Shown here piece by piece: positions 36,794 to 47,867 of a stretch of DNA of 64,000 bases; the first letter of the stretch is position 1, and each line of letters begins with the position of its first letter. The stretch lies in contig CM074761.1 in the NCBI GenBank assembly GCA_037355855.1, positions 5,351,346 to 5,415,345 on the forward strand. The letters are read 5' to 3'. The notes under the pieces were generated by a model that saw nothing but the letters and a program-made list of their open reading frames with translations, searched no databases and was not told where the DNA came from. This stretch comes from Pseudo-nitzschia pungens. Its lineage: Eukaryota > Bacillariophyta > Bacillariophyceae > Bacillariales > Bacillariaceae. The position numbers and the translations under genes were made by a program.

Positions 36794-38481
36794 AGGGACA
36801 AGCAAAGAATGAAATAAATAGGAACCTGGTTGGGCTTCTACTAGTAGGGTAGTAGATAGCATGAGTAACCTCTTGGTAAAGACCTTGTGAGCATAGAATT
36901 GAGTTTTGGTACCAAACACAATACGTACCATACGGTATGTATGAATCAGTCTGTAATTTTTATGTGGCTTTTGTTATGGGGGTCGACTCTCAAACTCATT
37001 GTTTCTGGTGAAAACTCCCGCCAAATAATTGTGGCGGGAATGCATTGCGTTTTGTGTACAGTACCACAGAATTCCTATCATCTGTCCCCCGGTTTCAGTA
37101 GAAATTAGTAGTGGGGTACGTACGAAGAACCGGGGGACAAGCGATGGGAATCTTGTAGTGGGTAATTACTCGTACCTACGGTAACTTACAGGTAGAAAAC
37201 ATACGAGTTCTCACATCCAGATCGGAGATGGTCGCGCCGATCGAGTTTGGGCGCAAGGAACCAATGAATGTATGGACTAGCTTAGTCTCGTCGAAAAATA
37301 CAGTACGGTAAGATTTACAGTAAGATCTTACATGTAATTAAGATTACCACACTAAAATAAAAGAGAGGAACGATTTTCCTTTGATTTTGATTTTGAATTC
37401 CGAGAGGGCCTTTTTGTCTTCTTTTTCTTTCCATCGTATCAGGCCATTATTCCGCGCTGAGCTCGCAGTTGCACCAAGATCCTCCTTTTTCTTTGGCTGC
37501 AAGATTTGCGGCGTTGCACGAGCAATCTTATTGGTTCTTACCGGTACGGAACGGATACAAGTACAAGTACAAGAGTACTACGTACAAATCAGTACGGTTA
37601 CGTACCGGCGGCATTTGTGCCGTATCGTACTGTGTACCGTAACTTACCCATCGTACGGAACCCCCCGTGACTCTAATCGTTGTGTGTTCCATGGACGTGA
37701 TTTGTTTGTGCGGTTTTCATTCGTTAATTACTGCGGTGTCCCGATTTTACGGGTAACATTACCGGTACGCTAATTTACGCCAAAGATTGGAAGCGATTGA
37801 TTTCGGTAAGAACGTACTGTAGTGTACCGTACAAAACGGTATCGTACTCATCTTATCGTACGAACCGAAGGCAAAACCACACGATACAATACGGATCGAA
37901 AGTTACGATGCGTACAGTACGAGTAGCCTTACCTTATTGTAAGGATTACCGTACATCAATTCGGGAAAGACTATCACAAAGAGATTGAAGCCAAACGGAA
38001 GCATTCCTATTCCTATCGCTCCGAAGCGACTTCGATTCTGGACGCAATTGTCATCGATCGATTGAACCGATCGTTGTTCTACTAGTGACGATACGATACG
38101 ATACGATACGATACGATACGATAGAGTGCTCGGCGATTGTTCCAGTGACAAACGGATCGATCGCACACAGTTCGATTCATTCGACAGCTGCTGTACCGTA
38201 ATTACGCAGAGCGCGAACCCCAAAAACGAGCGAAGCCTACGCAGCACCACACGCGAATCAATCGATCGATCGATCGCCATCGCGCACGACCAAGAATCGA
38301 ATCATCGTTCGAAATCGAGACGAACGATTGATCGAACGGAACCGAACCGAACCCGTTTCGGCCAATCCATCCATCCAAATCCACCCATCTCCACTACGGT
38401 ACTGCCTCCCACCCACCCAACAGCGAGTAAGCAAGCGAGCGAAGAACGAACGAACGAAAGACAAGCAAGAAAGCACTTCGA
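36794..38481. other. intergenic
   Basis: No gene is seen. It contains many gtacaagtac, taccgta and aagattacc words, a (GATAC)n run at about 38088-38123, and a ctcgattcaatcgatcgatc-like region close to the JmjC gene start. Confidence 0.45.
38088..38123 (+). repeat. (GATAC)n microsatellite
   Basis: About seven perfect copies of the pentamer. Confidence 0.8.
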
Positions 38482-41400
38482 ATGACGACGAGCCACAGCA
38501 GCGCCAGCAGCAGCAGCGACCGAAGGTCTTTCGTGGAGGATGTGGAAACCGTCGATCCGTCGATCGCGGTGCAACTCTTGAATCTTGCCGGACAGCTGCC
38601 GAAGACCCCCAGGCAACAACTCCCTTCGTCCTTTCACCACTCCCAGAACAGCCATCCGTATCATTCCGGACGGGGATCGGATCCCATCGAAACGTCCGCT
38701 GCGCACTACTTTCACCAACCTCCGCATTCGAATTCGAATTCGAATTCGACTGGCGTGGAATCGCCCATGCCCCACAACACGCTCATAAAATCAACGCACG
38801 GGAGCGATCGCAAGAAGCAAAAGATGCTGCGGGCGCAAAAGGCGGCGGCCGAGGCGCAAATCGAGGACGCCGCGGCCGTGCTCCACGCCTCGGCTTCGCA
38901 AGCTTCCGCCGCACTTTCGGCACGAGGGGACGACGCTCCGAAAGGGAAGGCAAACGCAAACACAAACGCAAACACAAACACAAACGCAAACACAACCGAC
39001 ATGTACGAATCCACGTCGCCAACTCTGTCGTCGTCGTCGCCGTCGTTGTCGCCCCCCGATTCGAACCACACCAACTCACGTCTAGCGGGGACGGAGGGCT
39101 GGATCTCGTCGCCACGCCGCCTTGCCCATGAACAAGAAACGAACCGAGGAGAACCAAGACGTTCCGGACTACGAGCTTTCTATGGCGTCGATACCGCGCG
39201 TCAAGAAACCGAGACAGAGCATGAACAGCAGCGACAGCAGCAGCAACAGCAACAACAACAACGACACAGCAAACAGACTTTCTCCGCTCGTTGTTTCGTC
39301 GACCCCGATCCCTCCCGAAAGCAAATCCAGCAGCAAATCCAGCAGCAAAAAGAAAAAATCCGGCAGCAAATCTTCCACCAAAATCGCGAGCGATTACACG
39401 GATCACGACATTCTCCTGGGCCTGCACAAGTTCAACAACCACCCCGGGAATCAGGTCTACCGAGAAACCGTCATGAAGTTCCGGGAAGAACTCAAGGGAT
39501 TGAGCAAGACGGAGATTGCCCGAAAAATCGTGGACCACATCTACCACGACATTGGTGGGCGATTTCTCAAAATCGACAACCGCGGCCGGTGGAATATCAT
39601 GCCGGACGCGGACGTCATGACCAAGGTCGGCAAAGCGATCAGCGAGCTACGAAACAAGAGCGCCGTGACACCCAAGAAAGCCCTGGCGATACGGAAGGAA
39701 CTCCTAGGAAGCAGTGGCGCCAGCGCGCTTGAGATGGTGGGCCGCGGTGGTGTGGACGCGGACTTGCTCGCCGCCATGTCCATCTCACGGGGACGGCCGA
39801 AGCGAAAGGCCTCGTTGGCCACGTCGCGGATCGATTACTCCGACGATGCCGCCAACGAATCGACGCCGAATCACGTCGGCAGCAGTAGTAGTACTAGTAG
39901 TAGCAATGGCGGTGGCGGCAGCCGAAAGAAAAAGAGCCGGCTTTCCTCCGAAACGGGGCGACGGGCACAAGGGGACGAACCACCCACCCGGGAGAGCCGC
40001 GGGTCCAATTTCCACAAGTTTCAGCAGCACCAACAACAATCCATCGAACGAAAGTACGAGGAATACACCTACAAGCCGGATCCGAACGATCTGTACGTGG
40101 AAGAGACCGCCCACATCTACCACAATCCACCCCTGCCCTCGGAATGGTCCAACGGTGTCAGCCGGGACGATCTCCGTCCGATACCCCCTCCGCCACCCCT
40201 GCCGACCTTTCCGAACACGGGGTCCTGTCGCTGGTCCTTTGACGACGAGACGAGGGTGCTGATTGCGGACTTTTCGGTGGGCAACAGCAGCAATGACGGT
40301 GACGGTGACGGTGACGTCCAGCCCGTCCTGACGCTCGAGGACTCCCGATTCCTCTTTGAAATGTACGAGAGAAACGACATGACGGTCATATCCCGGGGCT
40401 TGCTCAACATGTCACGGGTCGACCCGTCTCTGTGGAGCCTGGACTATCTCAGGAGCTGCGTCGGCCGCGAATTCTACCACAAGTTTCGCCGATTCGACCG
40501 AAAGGTCGGCGAGGACGGAACCGTTTCCAACGAGGAGAAGGACCGCCTCTACTCGATGCGGTTCGAGGATTACGTGCGGTACTGCGAGAAACGAGAGTCG
40601 CATCTGAACGAACGACGGCAACAGCAACAGAAAAAACAGAACCAGAACCAGAACGGAAAACAAATCAACGGCGAGCGCCAAAACGAACAAGAACAAGACG
40701 ACGAACAACAACAACAACAACAAGAAGAAGAAGAGCCCACGTTTGTCTTTGAAGACCACCAGGGCAAGACGCACACCCTCGGGGTGTGGACCACGGCTCT
40801 GTACATGATCGATGTCGACATGAAACGGCTGACGCCCCTGCTAAACGAAAACTTCCTCGAGAGTTTCGAGCTTCCGGCGGTGTTGCCGGGCGGATCGCAC
40901 TGCATGATGAATTCGGTAAGTAAAAGGAAACGAAACGAAACGAAAATCGCGGATATTGCGTTTTTGCTTTGTTCTGTCCTGTCCTGTTCTGTTCTGTTCT
41001 GTTCTGTCTAGGCGTAACCTCGGAAGCTAGCTAACCCGCCCTCTTGCAAATAATCATGGTTTGCCAATCGAATCCATCACCGCTGTCACTCGCAGGTGAC
41101 ACCCGATGCACGGCCGTTCATGGGTCCAAATCTGTACGTAACACCCCCGGCCTCGTTCACACATTTTCACCAAGACGGACACGGAACCGTGGATTCCGGA
41201 CACTTGTGCATCAGCGGGTACAACGAAGTCGTCATGCTGCGCCGCCTGACGGAGAGACACAAGAAACACGCACTGTGGATCCTGAGCGGCAAGAAAATGG
41301 AAGGATCTCATTTCGACGGTCTGTACTCGATGCCCCACGGCGATGGTTTGGTGCGTGCGATGGATGATTACAGTACTATTGTTGTTTTTTTTTTTTTTTT

Positions 41401-43371
41401 TTTTGGGGGGGGGGATTTAGGAGCATGAGAAGTACACGGAAAATGGGATGGCGCGTGGTGTGATTTTGAAACGATCGTTGTATGGTACTCACAAAAATTT
41501 CGCTGACGCCTCTTGTAATTTTGGTAAACGCACCACAGGGTCAAAAGCCTCCGTGGCCGAGCAACGACATGATCGAGGACTGCAAGAAGATGGGGTAAGA
41601 TTCTGTTCTCGCGCCACGATTGGATTCCCGATTTCGATGCAAGCCGCCCTGATGCCTCACTTTTTTTGTCTTGTTTGATAGATATTGTCCATTCTTTGTT
41701 AATTCTCGAGCCGGGTGATTTGGTTCACATCAACAAGGGGCGTCTCCATGCCTTCCGAAAGATGTCGACATCCGAACTACCGGAATGGGACTGCCACGCC
41801 AAACGCCGACAGAAGCTTGTGGAATCGAAAGGCATTGCGGGCGAAGAAAAAATGTGTGTCAGCGTCGCATGGGATTGGATGTATCGCGGGGTTTCGCCAG
41901 CGGGGATCAACCGGGAGGTATGCTCGGTTCTAGAGGGGTCCGCCCTGAATCGAAAGAACGACGTCACGTCCCTGGCCATTCCGGAGCTCGCTCTGCTTCA
42001 GATGGCCAAAACCGTTCCGGCGCGGAGCGTCCATACGGGGCGAACGAAATCCTTTCTCGACGCTCTCGAGAAAAAAGTCATGCGCAAACACATTTACGAG
42101 TCGACGAAAGAAGACATTTGCAGAGGAATAAGTCCGGGTTTGAGTGTCGTAGTGGGTCAACACATCAAAGCATTGAACGTCGAAGAGTCCAGGTCGACAC
42201 TAAAGGGAGAGCGTCTCTCGATTGCCAAGATTCCGGACACGCAGGAAAATCCTCAAACCTGCCCCCTGGACCCGTACGGTGATTCGGACTTTCAATGCAA
42301 GCTGTGTCGGAAGGAATTGTCCAACGTTTACTTCCATTGTGACGGTTGCGAAAAGCTTCTCTCGAAAGATTTCAACATTTGCCGAGGTTGTTACTTGCAG
42401 GGGAAGTTCATGATCAAGGTTCAGATGCACCCTTCGAATCCGAAGCGACACGCAACCTTGAATCACATGGGTGAGTATCCAGCCGTGGTTCCGTCTGCCG
42501 TTTGTCGTTTGCACTGGGAGCTGGGAGCTCTCGGAAATGTGCTGACAATAGGTTCTCTCCTTTGTTTCTGTTCTTTTCAGGAGACAACAAGTTCGATCGG
42601 GAAAGCCGTTGTCCTTGTAAAAACGGACCTGCTTGCAATTTTTGCGGGTACTGTCTGGGTTGTTCCTGTCGCTGTCACACGTGGTTCACGATGCGAACAC
42701 GGTTGTGCAACGCGGTAGACGAAGAAAAGTTGCTCCGGTCGGTGAGATGCACGATGGTGCCGCCATCGGCATCGCCCGCTGTCGAAAACGGGAACAAACC
42801 AAAAACCGAGTTGTTTGAGGTGGAGGAATCGACCAAGTATCTCCTCGATCGGCTCAAGGATGCCGGCGACGAGGAGCTGCTGAACGAGGAGAGGAACGAT
42901 CTCGAAATAAAAGAAGAGGAAGAAGAAGACTCGCCCGGGGAGGATGCAACAGGCTGCAAAAAGAATGACGACAGCACGGGCAATGGTAGTGGCGACGTCA
43001 CCGAAAAGTCACCGCGTGACAGCACAAAGGACGATGCAAAGACGGAAACAGATGCAGGTAGCAATGCGATCCCGGCGGCAAAAATCAAGGAGGAAGTTCC
43101 GTCGGAATCAAAAAATAATAATGGTAGTGCTGTAAAGCCCAAAACCAATGACGAGAGCGAGAGCGAGAGCGATCTTCCGCCGGAAACCAGTGGCGGTAGC
43201 GAAGCGGACTTTGTACGGAAAGACGGGAAGAAGGACGATGTGGTGACCAAGGAACTCGAGAACAAGGAGAATGCGACGGAGACGGAAGACAACAAGCTGA
43301 ATGAGAGCGAGGAAAAGAAGGACGCCGAAGATCCGAGTGCAAAGGAAGACGATACCACCGTTCTTGTTTGA
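38482..43371 (+). CDS. DUF6824-like, JmjC and ZZ-finger protein (putative histone demethylase)
   Basis: The first ATG is at 38482 (MTTSHSSASSSSDRRSF). A frame change near 39085-39125 leads into MNKKRTEENQDVPDYELS. Then comes a DUF6824-like domain (HDILLGLHKFNNHPGNQVYR), a Ser/Lys linker, and a JmjC core with FTHFHQDGHGTVD (His-x-Asp iron ligands) and PGDLVHINKGRLHAF (third His). After it lie Cys-rich fingers: CKLCRKE...CDGCEK...CRGC (ZZ type) and CPCKNGPACNFCGYCLGC. Introns are 40916-41095, 41351-41538 (contains a T run then a G run), 41595-41681 and 42471-42580, all GT-AG. Exon 41682-42470 starts YCPFFVN and then needs one base skipped (AATTCTC) to reach LEPGDLVH. If genuine, that is a disabling insertion in the core. 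Function as an Fe(II)/2-oxoglutarate demethylase is inferred from residues. Confidence 0.75.
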
Positions 43372-43614
43372 GGGGGAAGAGACCAAATTCTTTATTCATT
43401 TGCGGTTTCAGAATGTGCACAGCAATGGATCAACTTTTTGGGAGGGACTACTAAAATAATTGTGGAATAATTCCTCGTGGGCGGGGTTTGTGAAAGTATG
43501 AACAATATTGACAGTAAGAAAGGAATACTTTTCGTATAAAATCTATTTGCAGTATAGTAACTGTGCTGTACACATTAGATGCAAAGCGTTCGAGATTATG
43601 GCATAGATAATTTT

Positions 43615-45186
43615 TCAAGTTAAATCTTTACTCAGAATCTTCAATTCTCGACGTATTACTTTGATCTCTGATTGCAGTTTCTCTCGTTGTTCTTGGAGCC
43701 TTCGATGTCGGTTTTCGAGACGTCGAACATCATACTTTTCTCTCATTTTGGCTCGATTAGTGCTGCGAGGCTGGAACGGCAGACGGAAAGGGTGACTGGG
43801 TGTCGATTCATGATTTTCGAGATTTGCTCTGGATTTATTTTTCTTGATTGAATCAATCAGGTTCAATCCTACGAGCGGCGAATCTTTGACCGATGACGGC
43901 GTCATTGTTCTGCGGTGCGATGATATCGAGAATTCATTATTAGTCCTCGTCGAATGATTCATTTTTGCTTTCGATGATACATCATCATCGGCATTTCTTT
44001 CGACACTATTTTTTCTAGGTAAGCGAGACTGACGTTTTGGCCCGAGGCAGGGAGAAATCGGAACTGTCACGGCTCGTTTTGATACCTTTGGAATCCCAAC
44101 CTGCCCCGCGTTCCATTCCGTAGTTGTGGACGATGGTGCCTTCCGTGCTTTAAATAGAGAAGTTTCTTCGGCCGAAACGTCGACACCACCGTTCAGTTTC
44201 GAAGAAATTGTTCCGGGCACGACGGGTTCTCCCTTCTTTTGTCTCGGAGCCATATCCCGTTTGCTTGGTGCTTTCGCTTTCTTTGCGCTTGTATCACTGT
44301 ATTGGTTTCTATTCGTGGGTTTCGTATTTGGTATTGCCCGCGTCCCACTCCCGGGTATGATCTTGTTCACTTCTTTTCCTAGTCTGTCTGTGGTTTTCCC
44401 CCCCTTTCTGCGAATGCCCAACATTGGTGACAATGGTGTTGTAGTCGGTCTCTTTTCTACTTTTGGAACGCCCACCCCACCAAAGCCACCAATGAATCTG
44501 TTGTTTTTATAGGAGTTTTTGTCTTTCGAATTGATTCTTTTGTCGGAGTTGTTTTCTTTTGCGGATGCTCCGTTCTTCTCGCCCAAAGCTTGCAACTCTT
44601 CATTCAAAGACGTCAAGCGAGTCTTGGATTCCGCAATCGACCGAAGCTGCTCCTGTTCCTTAGCGACAAGTGAATCCCTCGATCTGGTGACCGCAATCTT
44701 TCGTTTGTGCGCTGCATCTCTTATCTTGTCAATAAAATGACTCGAACGCTCACCGACTTTTTTCATCGCACTTTGCAAGTCACTGGTTCTAGGCGAGGAA
44801 GAGCGATCGGACACAGGGGATATTTGCTCTGCTTGGAATGGTGAAGTTGGGGTCTGTTGTTGCGTGTTGTGGTTACTATTGCCCGTTGCATCTAGTACTT
44901 GTGCTGCTGTATCGACTTCGTCCCCTAGAAGTGATCCTAAACAGCTTACGCTACTAGCATCGCTGTCTCGACTCTTAGCTATTGGGCTAAGACCAACACT
45001 CAAATCCGATGGTGAATCTGTGCAATGACCATGTCCAATCTTTTGTTTGCCTTTGGTTCGCAGCGGCGTCTTTTCGCGTATCAATCCGCGAGAACTCATC
45101 GACGACAGGTTTAGATCTGCTTCCTCGTTGTCCGTGAATGGAAACTTGAAGCATTTAGATTGGGTTGATCGTTCTTGTACATCCAT
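43615..45186 (-). CDS. TPX2-like microtubule-associated protein (tentative)
   Basis: A single exon of 523 residues; the ATG at 45186 (MDVQERSTQSKCF) is the first in a longer open frame. The sequence is Ser/Lys-rich and mostly disordered. Two matching motifs, VPKVEKRPTTTPLSPMLG (about 240) and IPKVSKRAVTVPISPCLG (about 362), resemble the KR..T.P.SP.L.(x)KR signature of TPX2/KLEEK-type microtubule-binding repeats. The C-terminal 45 residues are a basic coiled coil (REKYDVRRLENRHRRLQEQR). A helical segment (RDSLVAKEQEQLRSIAESK) lies near 180. Role in the spindle or cortical microtubules is inferred from these motifs only. It is tail-to-tail with the JmjC gene, with 243 bp between stops. Confidence 0.6.
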   Translation of the reverse strand: MDVQERSTQSKCFKFPFTDNEEADLNLSSMSSRGLIREKTPLRTKGKQKIGHGHCTDSPSDLSVGLSPIAKSRDSDASSVSCLGSLLGDEVDTAAQVLDATGNSNHNTQQQTPTSPFQAEQISPVSDRSSSPRTSDLQSAMKKVGERSSHFIDKIRDAAHKRKIAVTRSRDSLVAKEQEQLRSIAESKTRLTSLNEELQALGEKNGASAKENNSDKRINSKDKNSYKNNRFIGGFGGVGVPKVEKRPTTTPLSPMLGIRRKGGKTTDRLGKEVNKIIPGSGTRAIPNTKPTNRNQYSDTSAKKAKAPSKRDMAPRQKKGEPVVPGTISSKLNGGVDVSAEETSLFKARKAPSSTTTEWNAGQVGIPKVSKRAVTVPISPCLGPKRQSRLPRKNSVERNADDDVSSKAKMNHSTRTNNEFSISSHRRTMTPSSVKDSPLVGLNLIDSIKKNKSRANLENHESTPSHPFRLPFQPRSTNRAKMREKYDVRRLENRHRRLQEQREKLQSEIKVIRRELKILSKDLT

Positions 45187-45897
45187 ATTTGGGTAGTCAA
45201 TAAACAAAGACGGTGGATGAGTCGTCGTCCTTAATAGTACACCTGTACTAACGGTGTGAATGGGTGGGTCGTACAAAGTCTAATACTAAGTTACTTGCAG
45301 CAGTCGTCGAATTCAAACGTCGTCGTCATGGATTAGTGTGGGGAATGGTAGATCGGTCCTTCGAAAGTTTCGGTCGGTTAAAATAAAAATGTGACAATTT
45401 CAAACTTTCAATTCCAGGATTTTGATTGGACCGTTAGTCGCGCGCGGGGATGCCATACCCAAACGGAAAAAAATCATTCCAGTAGAGTATGTATGGTATG
45501 TACTTTAAAAATGGTACGGTACGTACCAATGCGAAACTATACAAGTTATTCGTACCACGTCCTATTACCGGTAAGTCTTACCTACGTAACTTACCAGTTC
45601 ATAATTTTGATAGAGTGGCACAGTAAGGTTACGAGGAGTATTTTTTTTCCGTTGTCATGATTAAAAACTCAAAATACTAGTACTAGTACTAGTAGTAGCA
45701 TTTGCAGTTACTACTACGAATGCTGGTGATGAAAGGATGAATTGCTTTGAAGAGCGCAACCCTTCCTTGAAGGGACTGATGTAGTAGCACATAAATGGTA
45801 ACTACTACTACTAGTATTAGAACTAATTCCTCTTATGCATCCTCCTGCCAATTCTTGCTCCAGCAAATCTTGAGCGATACTACCGAACAAGGTCGTG
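45187..45897. other. intergenic
   Basis: AT-rich spacer with actagtactagtac runs near 45677-45700 and tgaggaactactact-type words. No gene is seen. Confidence 0.45.
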
Positions 45898-46305
45898 TTA
45901 GGCCGAGCCACTGCCCTCGGCGTGTACGTCAGCATATACGTCGGCGGAGTCGGCATCGGGCACGAAGCCGGGAATGTCCCCGATGGTGATCTCCATTCTC
46001 ACAGGCTCATTTCTGGTCAAAACGCCGTCGGCGTTTTCCAAAAAACCGGTGTTGACTAGGATCTCCTGGCGAAAGTCGTATCTGGTGTCCTCCTCCTCGT
46101 CAGCGGGGACCAAGCGCCGGCGCTCCGGGGTGGAATTCGTACCGATGCGGGCTTCGGCGGGAGACAAGAACGAGCACAGGGCAAGGGCCGATGCCGTCGC
46201 AGCGACGGCGAGAACGGAGCGAAAGGAGGAAGACTTCGTTCTGTTGGTCTTCGTCTTGCTGGCGGCGGCGGCGGTGGTGGTGGTGGTGATCCTCGTCCTC
46301 ATCAT
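45898..46305 (-). CDS. small secreted or membrane-anchored acidic protein
   Basis: 135 residues if the ATG at 46305 (MMRTRITTTTTAAAA) is used; the frame is open upstream to 46614, so the start is uncertain. A basic N-terminus precedes a hydrophobic core (SVLAVAATASALALCSFL) ending SPAEARIG, a good signal-peptide or plastid-type leader. The mature part is acidic (ADEEEDTRYDFRQEIL, ENADGVLTRNEPVRMEITIG) and ends in GSGSA. It has no recognised domain. A secreted or thylakoid-lumen protein is possible. Confidence 0.5.
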   Translation of the reverse strand: MMRTRITTTTTAAAASKTKTNRTKSSSFRSVLAVAATASALALCSFLSPAEARIGTNSTPERRRLVPADEEEDTRYDFRQEILVNTGFLENADGVLTRNEPVRMEITIGDIPGFVPDADSADVYADVHAEGSGSA

Positions 46306-46627
46306 GATGGTGGTGGTAGTAGTAGTAGTAGTACTTCTTGTGGTGATGTGTAGCAAAGACAATGGATTTGTATTGGTGTGCGTTTGCAACTGTTTGGGTG
46401 TTGGAATTATGAGAACGTTCTGTCTGACGGCTGCTGGTGGTGGTGTTCGAATTGGAATCATCAAGAAGTGGTGGTGGGTGGTAGTAGTAGTGTAGTACGT
46501 ACTAGTACTAGTACTACTAAAGTAAGAAGTCTTCGTAAGACTTACTGCTAGTAGTCTTACTCGTACGGTACGTTTACCTAAGTTACTCGTACAAAAGTTC
46601 GACGGTGTCCCCAATCGTGATGACTAT

Positions 46628-46756
46628 TCATTCCTTTTCTTTGGAGTCCTGGTCGGCGGGCCGTTCGTTGATGGTGTCTCCACTCAGAACCTGAGCCGAC
46701 AATTTGTATCGATCAAAGGCACGCTCCCGCATGTTGCGGTATTGTTCGAGTGTCAT
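46628..46756 (-). CDS. possible 42-residue small protein
   Basis: MTLEQYRNMRERAFDRYK... to DSKEKE, a charged helix-like peptide with good codon quality. It lies 320 bp upstream of the small secreted gene on the same strand. It could be a small gene, an exon of a gene disrupted upstream by the 402-bp element, or chance. Confidence 0.25.
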   Translation of the reverse strand: MTLEQYRNMRERAFDRYKLSAQVLSGDTINERPADQDSKEKE

Positions 46757-46928
46757 CTGTTTTGCCGCATCGCATCGAGAAGTCGTGAAACAATGATCAT
46801 GGGTACACGTACAGCAGAACAATTTTTTTGTTTGTTACTACGAAGTAATTAGGTCGTACGAGAACTGGTATTGAATCCGGTCTTGGTATCAGTAAGTCAG
46901 GGGTCATAATAAGAACCCCTGCAGTAAT

Positions 46929-47330
46929 TGAGCGATTCCCGAAACTAATATGCACGTGCCATATCACATTATTTCTGACGTGGCACACACAGATCTATGT
47001 GCTCCCACATAGAAAAATAAGAATCTATTAACCGATTTCTCAGAATCTGGAGGACACATATCTGCCTCCTCCAGATTTTAAGCACCAATTCATATTTTCA
47101 AGGAATCTTGAAAACAATAATCGCGCGCTAAAAATTGTCGATAGACGCGCAGTTAGGGAATAAAGAGAGCATTTTTTGTTTTTCGAAACAAGATTCCAAA
47201 TTCCCAAATAGGCCTTCTGCACGCCTGTCTGTCATTCGTTTTTAATGCCTGTCCGTTGGGTGCGCCAAAAACAATGTGGACATTGAATTTAGGATATGAT
47301 ATTACACATATTAGTTTCGGGAATCGCTCA
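46929..47330 (-). mobile_element. 402-bp element with 24-bp perfect inverted ends, related to the gypsy LTR
   Basis: It begins tgagcgattcccgaa and ends with the exact reverse complement; the perfect inverted repeat is 46929-46952 against 47307-47330. Read on the minus strand, its first 190 bp align with the presumed 5' LTR of the gypsy element at 58939 (shared tttttggcgcacccaacg, acagacaggcg, aatttggaatcttgtt, ctctctttattccct). TG...CA ends fit a solo LTR. The long inverted ends would also fit a small DNA transposon. No target duplication is visible. Confidence 0.75.
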
Positions 47331-47867
47331 TTTACCTACGGTACTCGTACTAATCGGGTAAGAGCAACATTCCAACACATGGGTCATAGAAAAACAAATA
47401 CTAGTACTTAATACGAAGTATCATCGAGAAATTCGATGAACGAAACATGTACGAAGTAAGATTACGAAGTAAATTACGTAGTATTAATAATTATGAGTTA
47501 GGTGTGTGCATCGGTACTAGTGGATTATGTGTACAGGCAGAGAACGGTGTACTCGTACTACTACTAGAATGTTGAAGTGCGATAATCGTGAAATAATAGG
47601 AGTTCTAGGTCTTATACTTTCTTACAATTGATATTGGCTACGGGATTGCTTACAGCTGTCGTCCGGCCCACGAAGGAAGTCCACGAATAGTACGAATGTT
47701 CATGTGGACTCAAGGACACCTGGCCGTAAGAATTTCCGAACCAATGATTTCTTGAGATTATCATTCTTCGATCATGCGGTAAATTCGGAAGCGACGACTG
47801 TCCCTTGCCCAGTGGGATTTGATGGAGATCCGGAGGCAAGTCTTGTCGTTACTAGTAGTACTACTCT
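47331..47867. other. intergenic
   Basis: It contains gattacgaagtaaattacg-type words and a 75-codon minus-strand frame (47839-47612) that is more coding-like than its neighbours but has no family match and no good start. Confidence 0.4.

Noticed and set aside
47612..47839. 75-codon minus-strand frame after the repeat protein
   Set aside because: Somewhat coding-like but no good start, splice site or family match; not enough to call.
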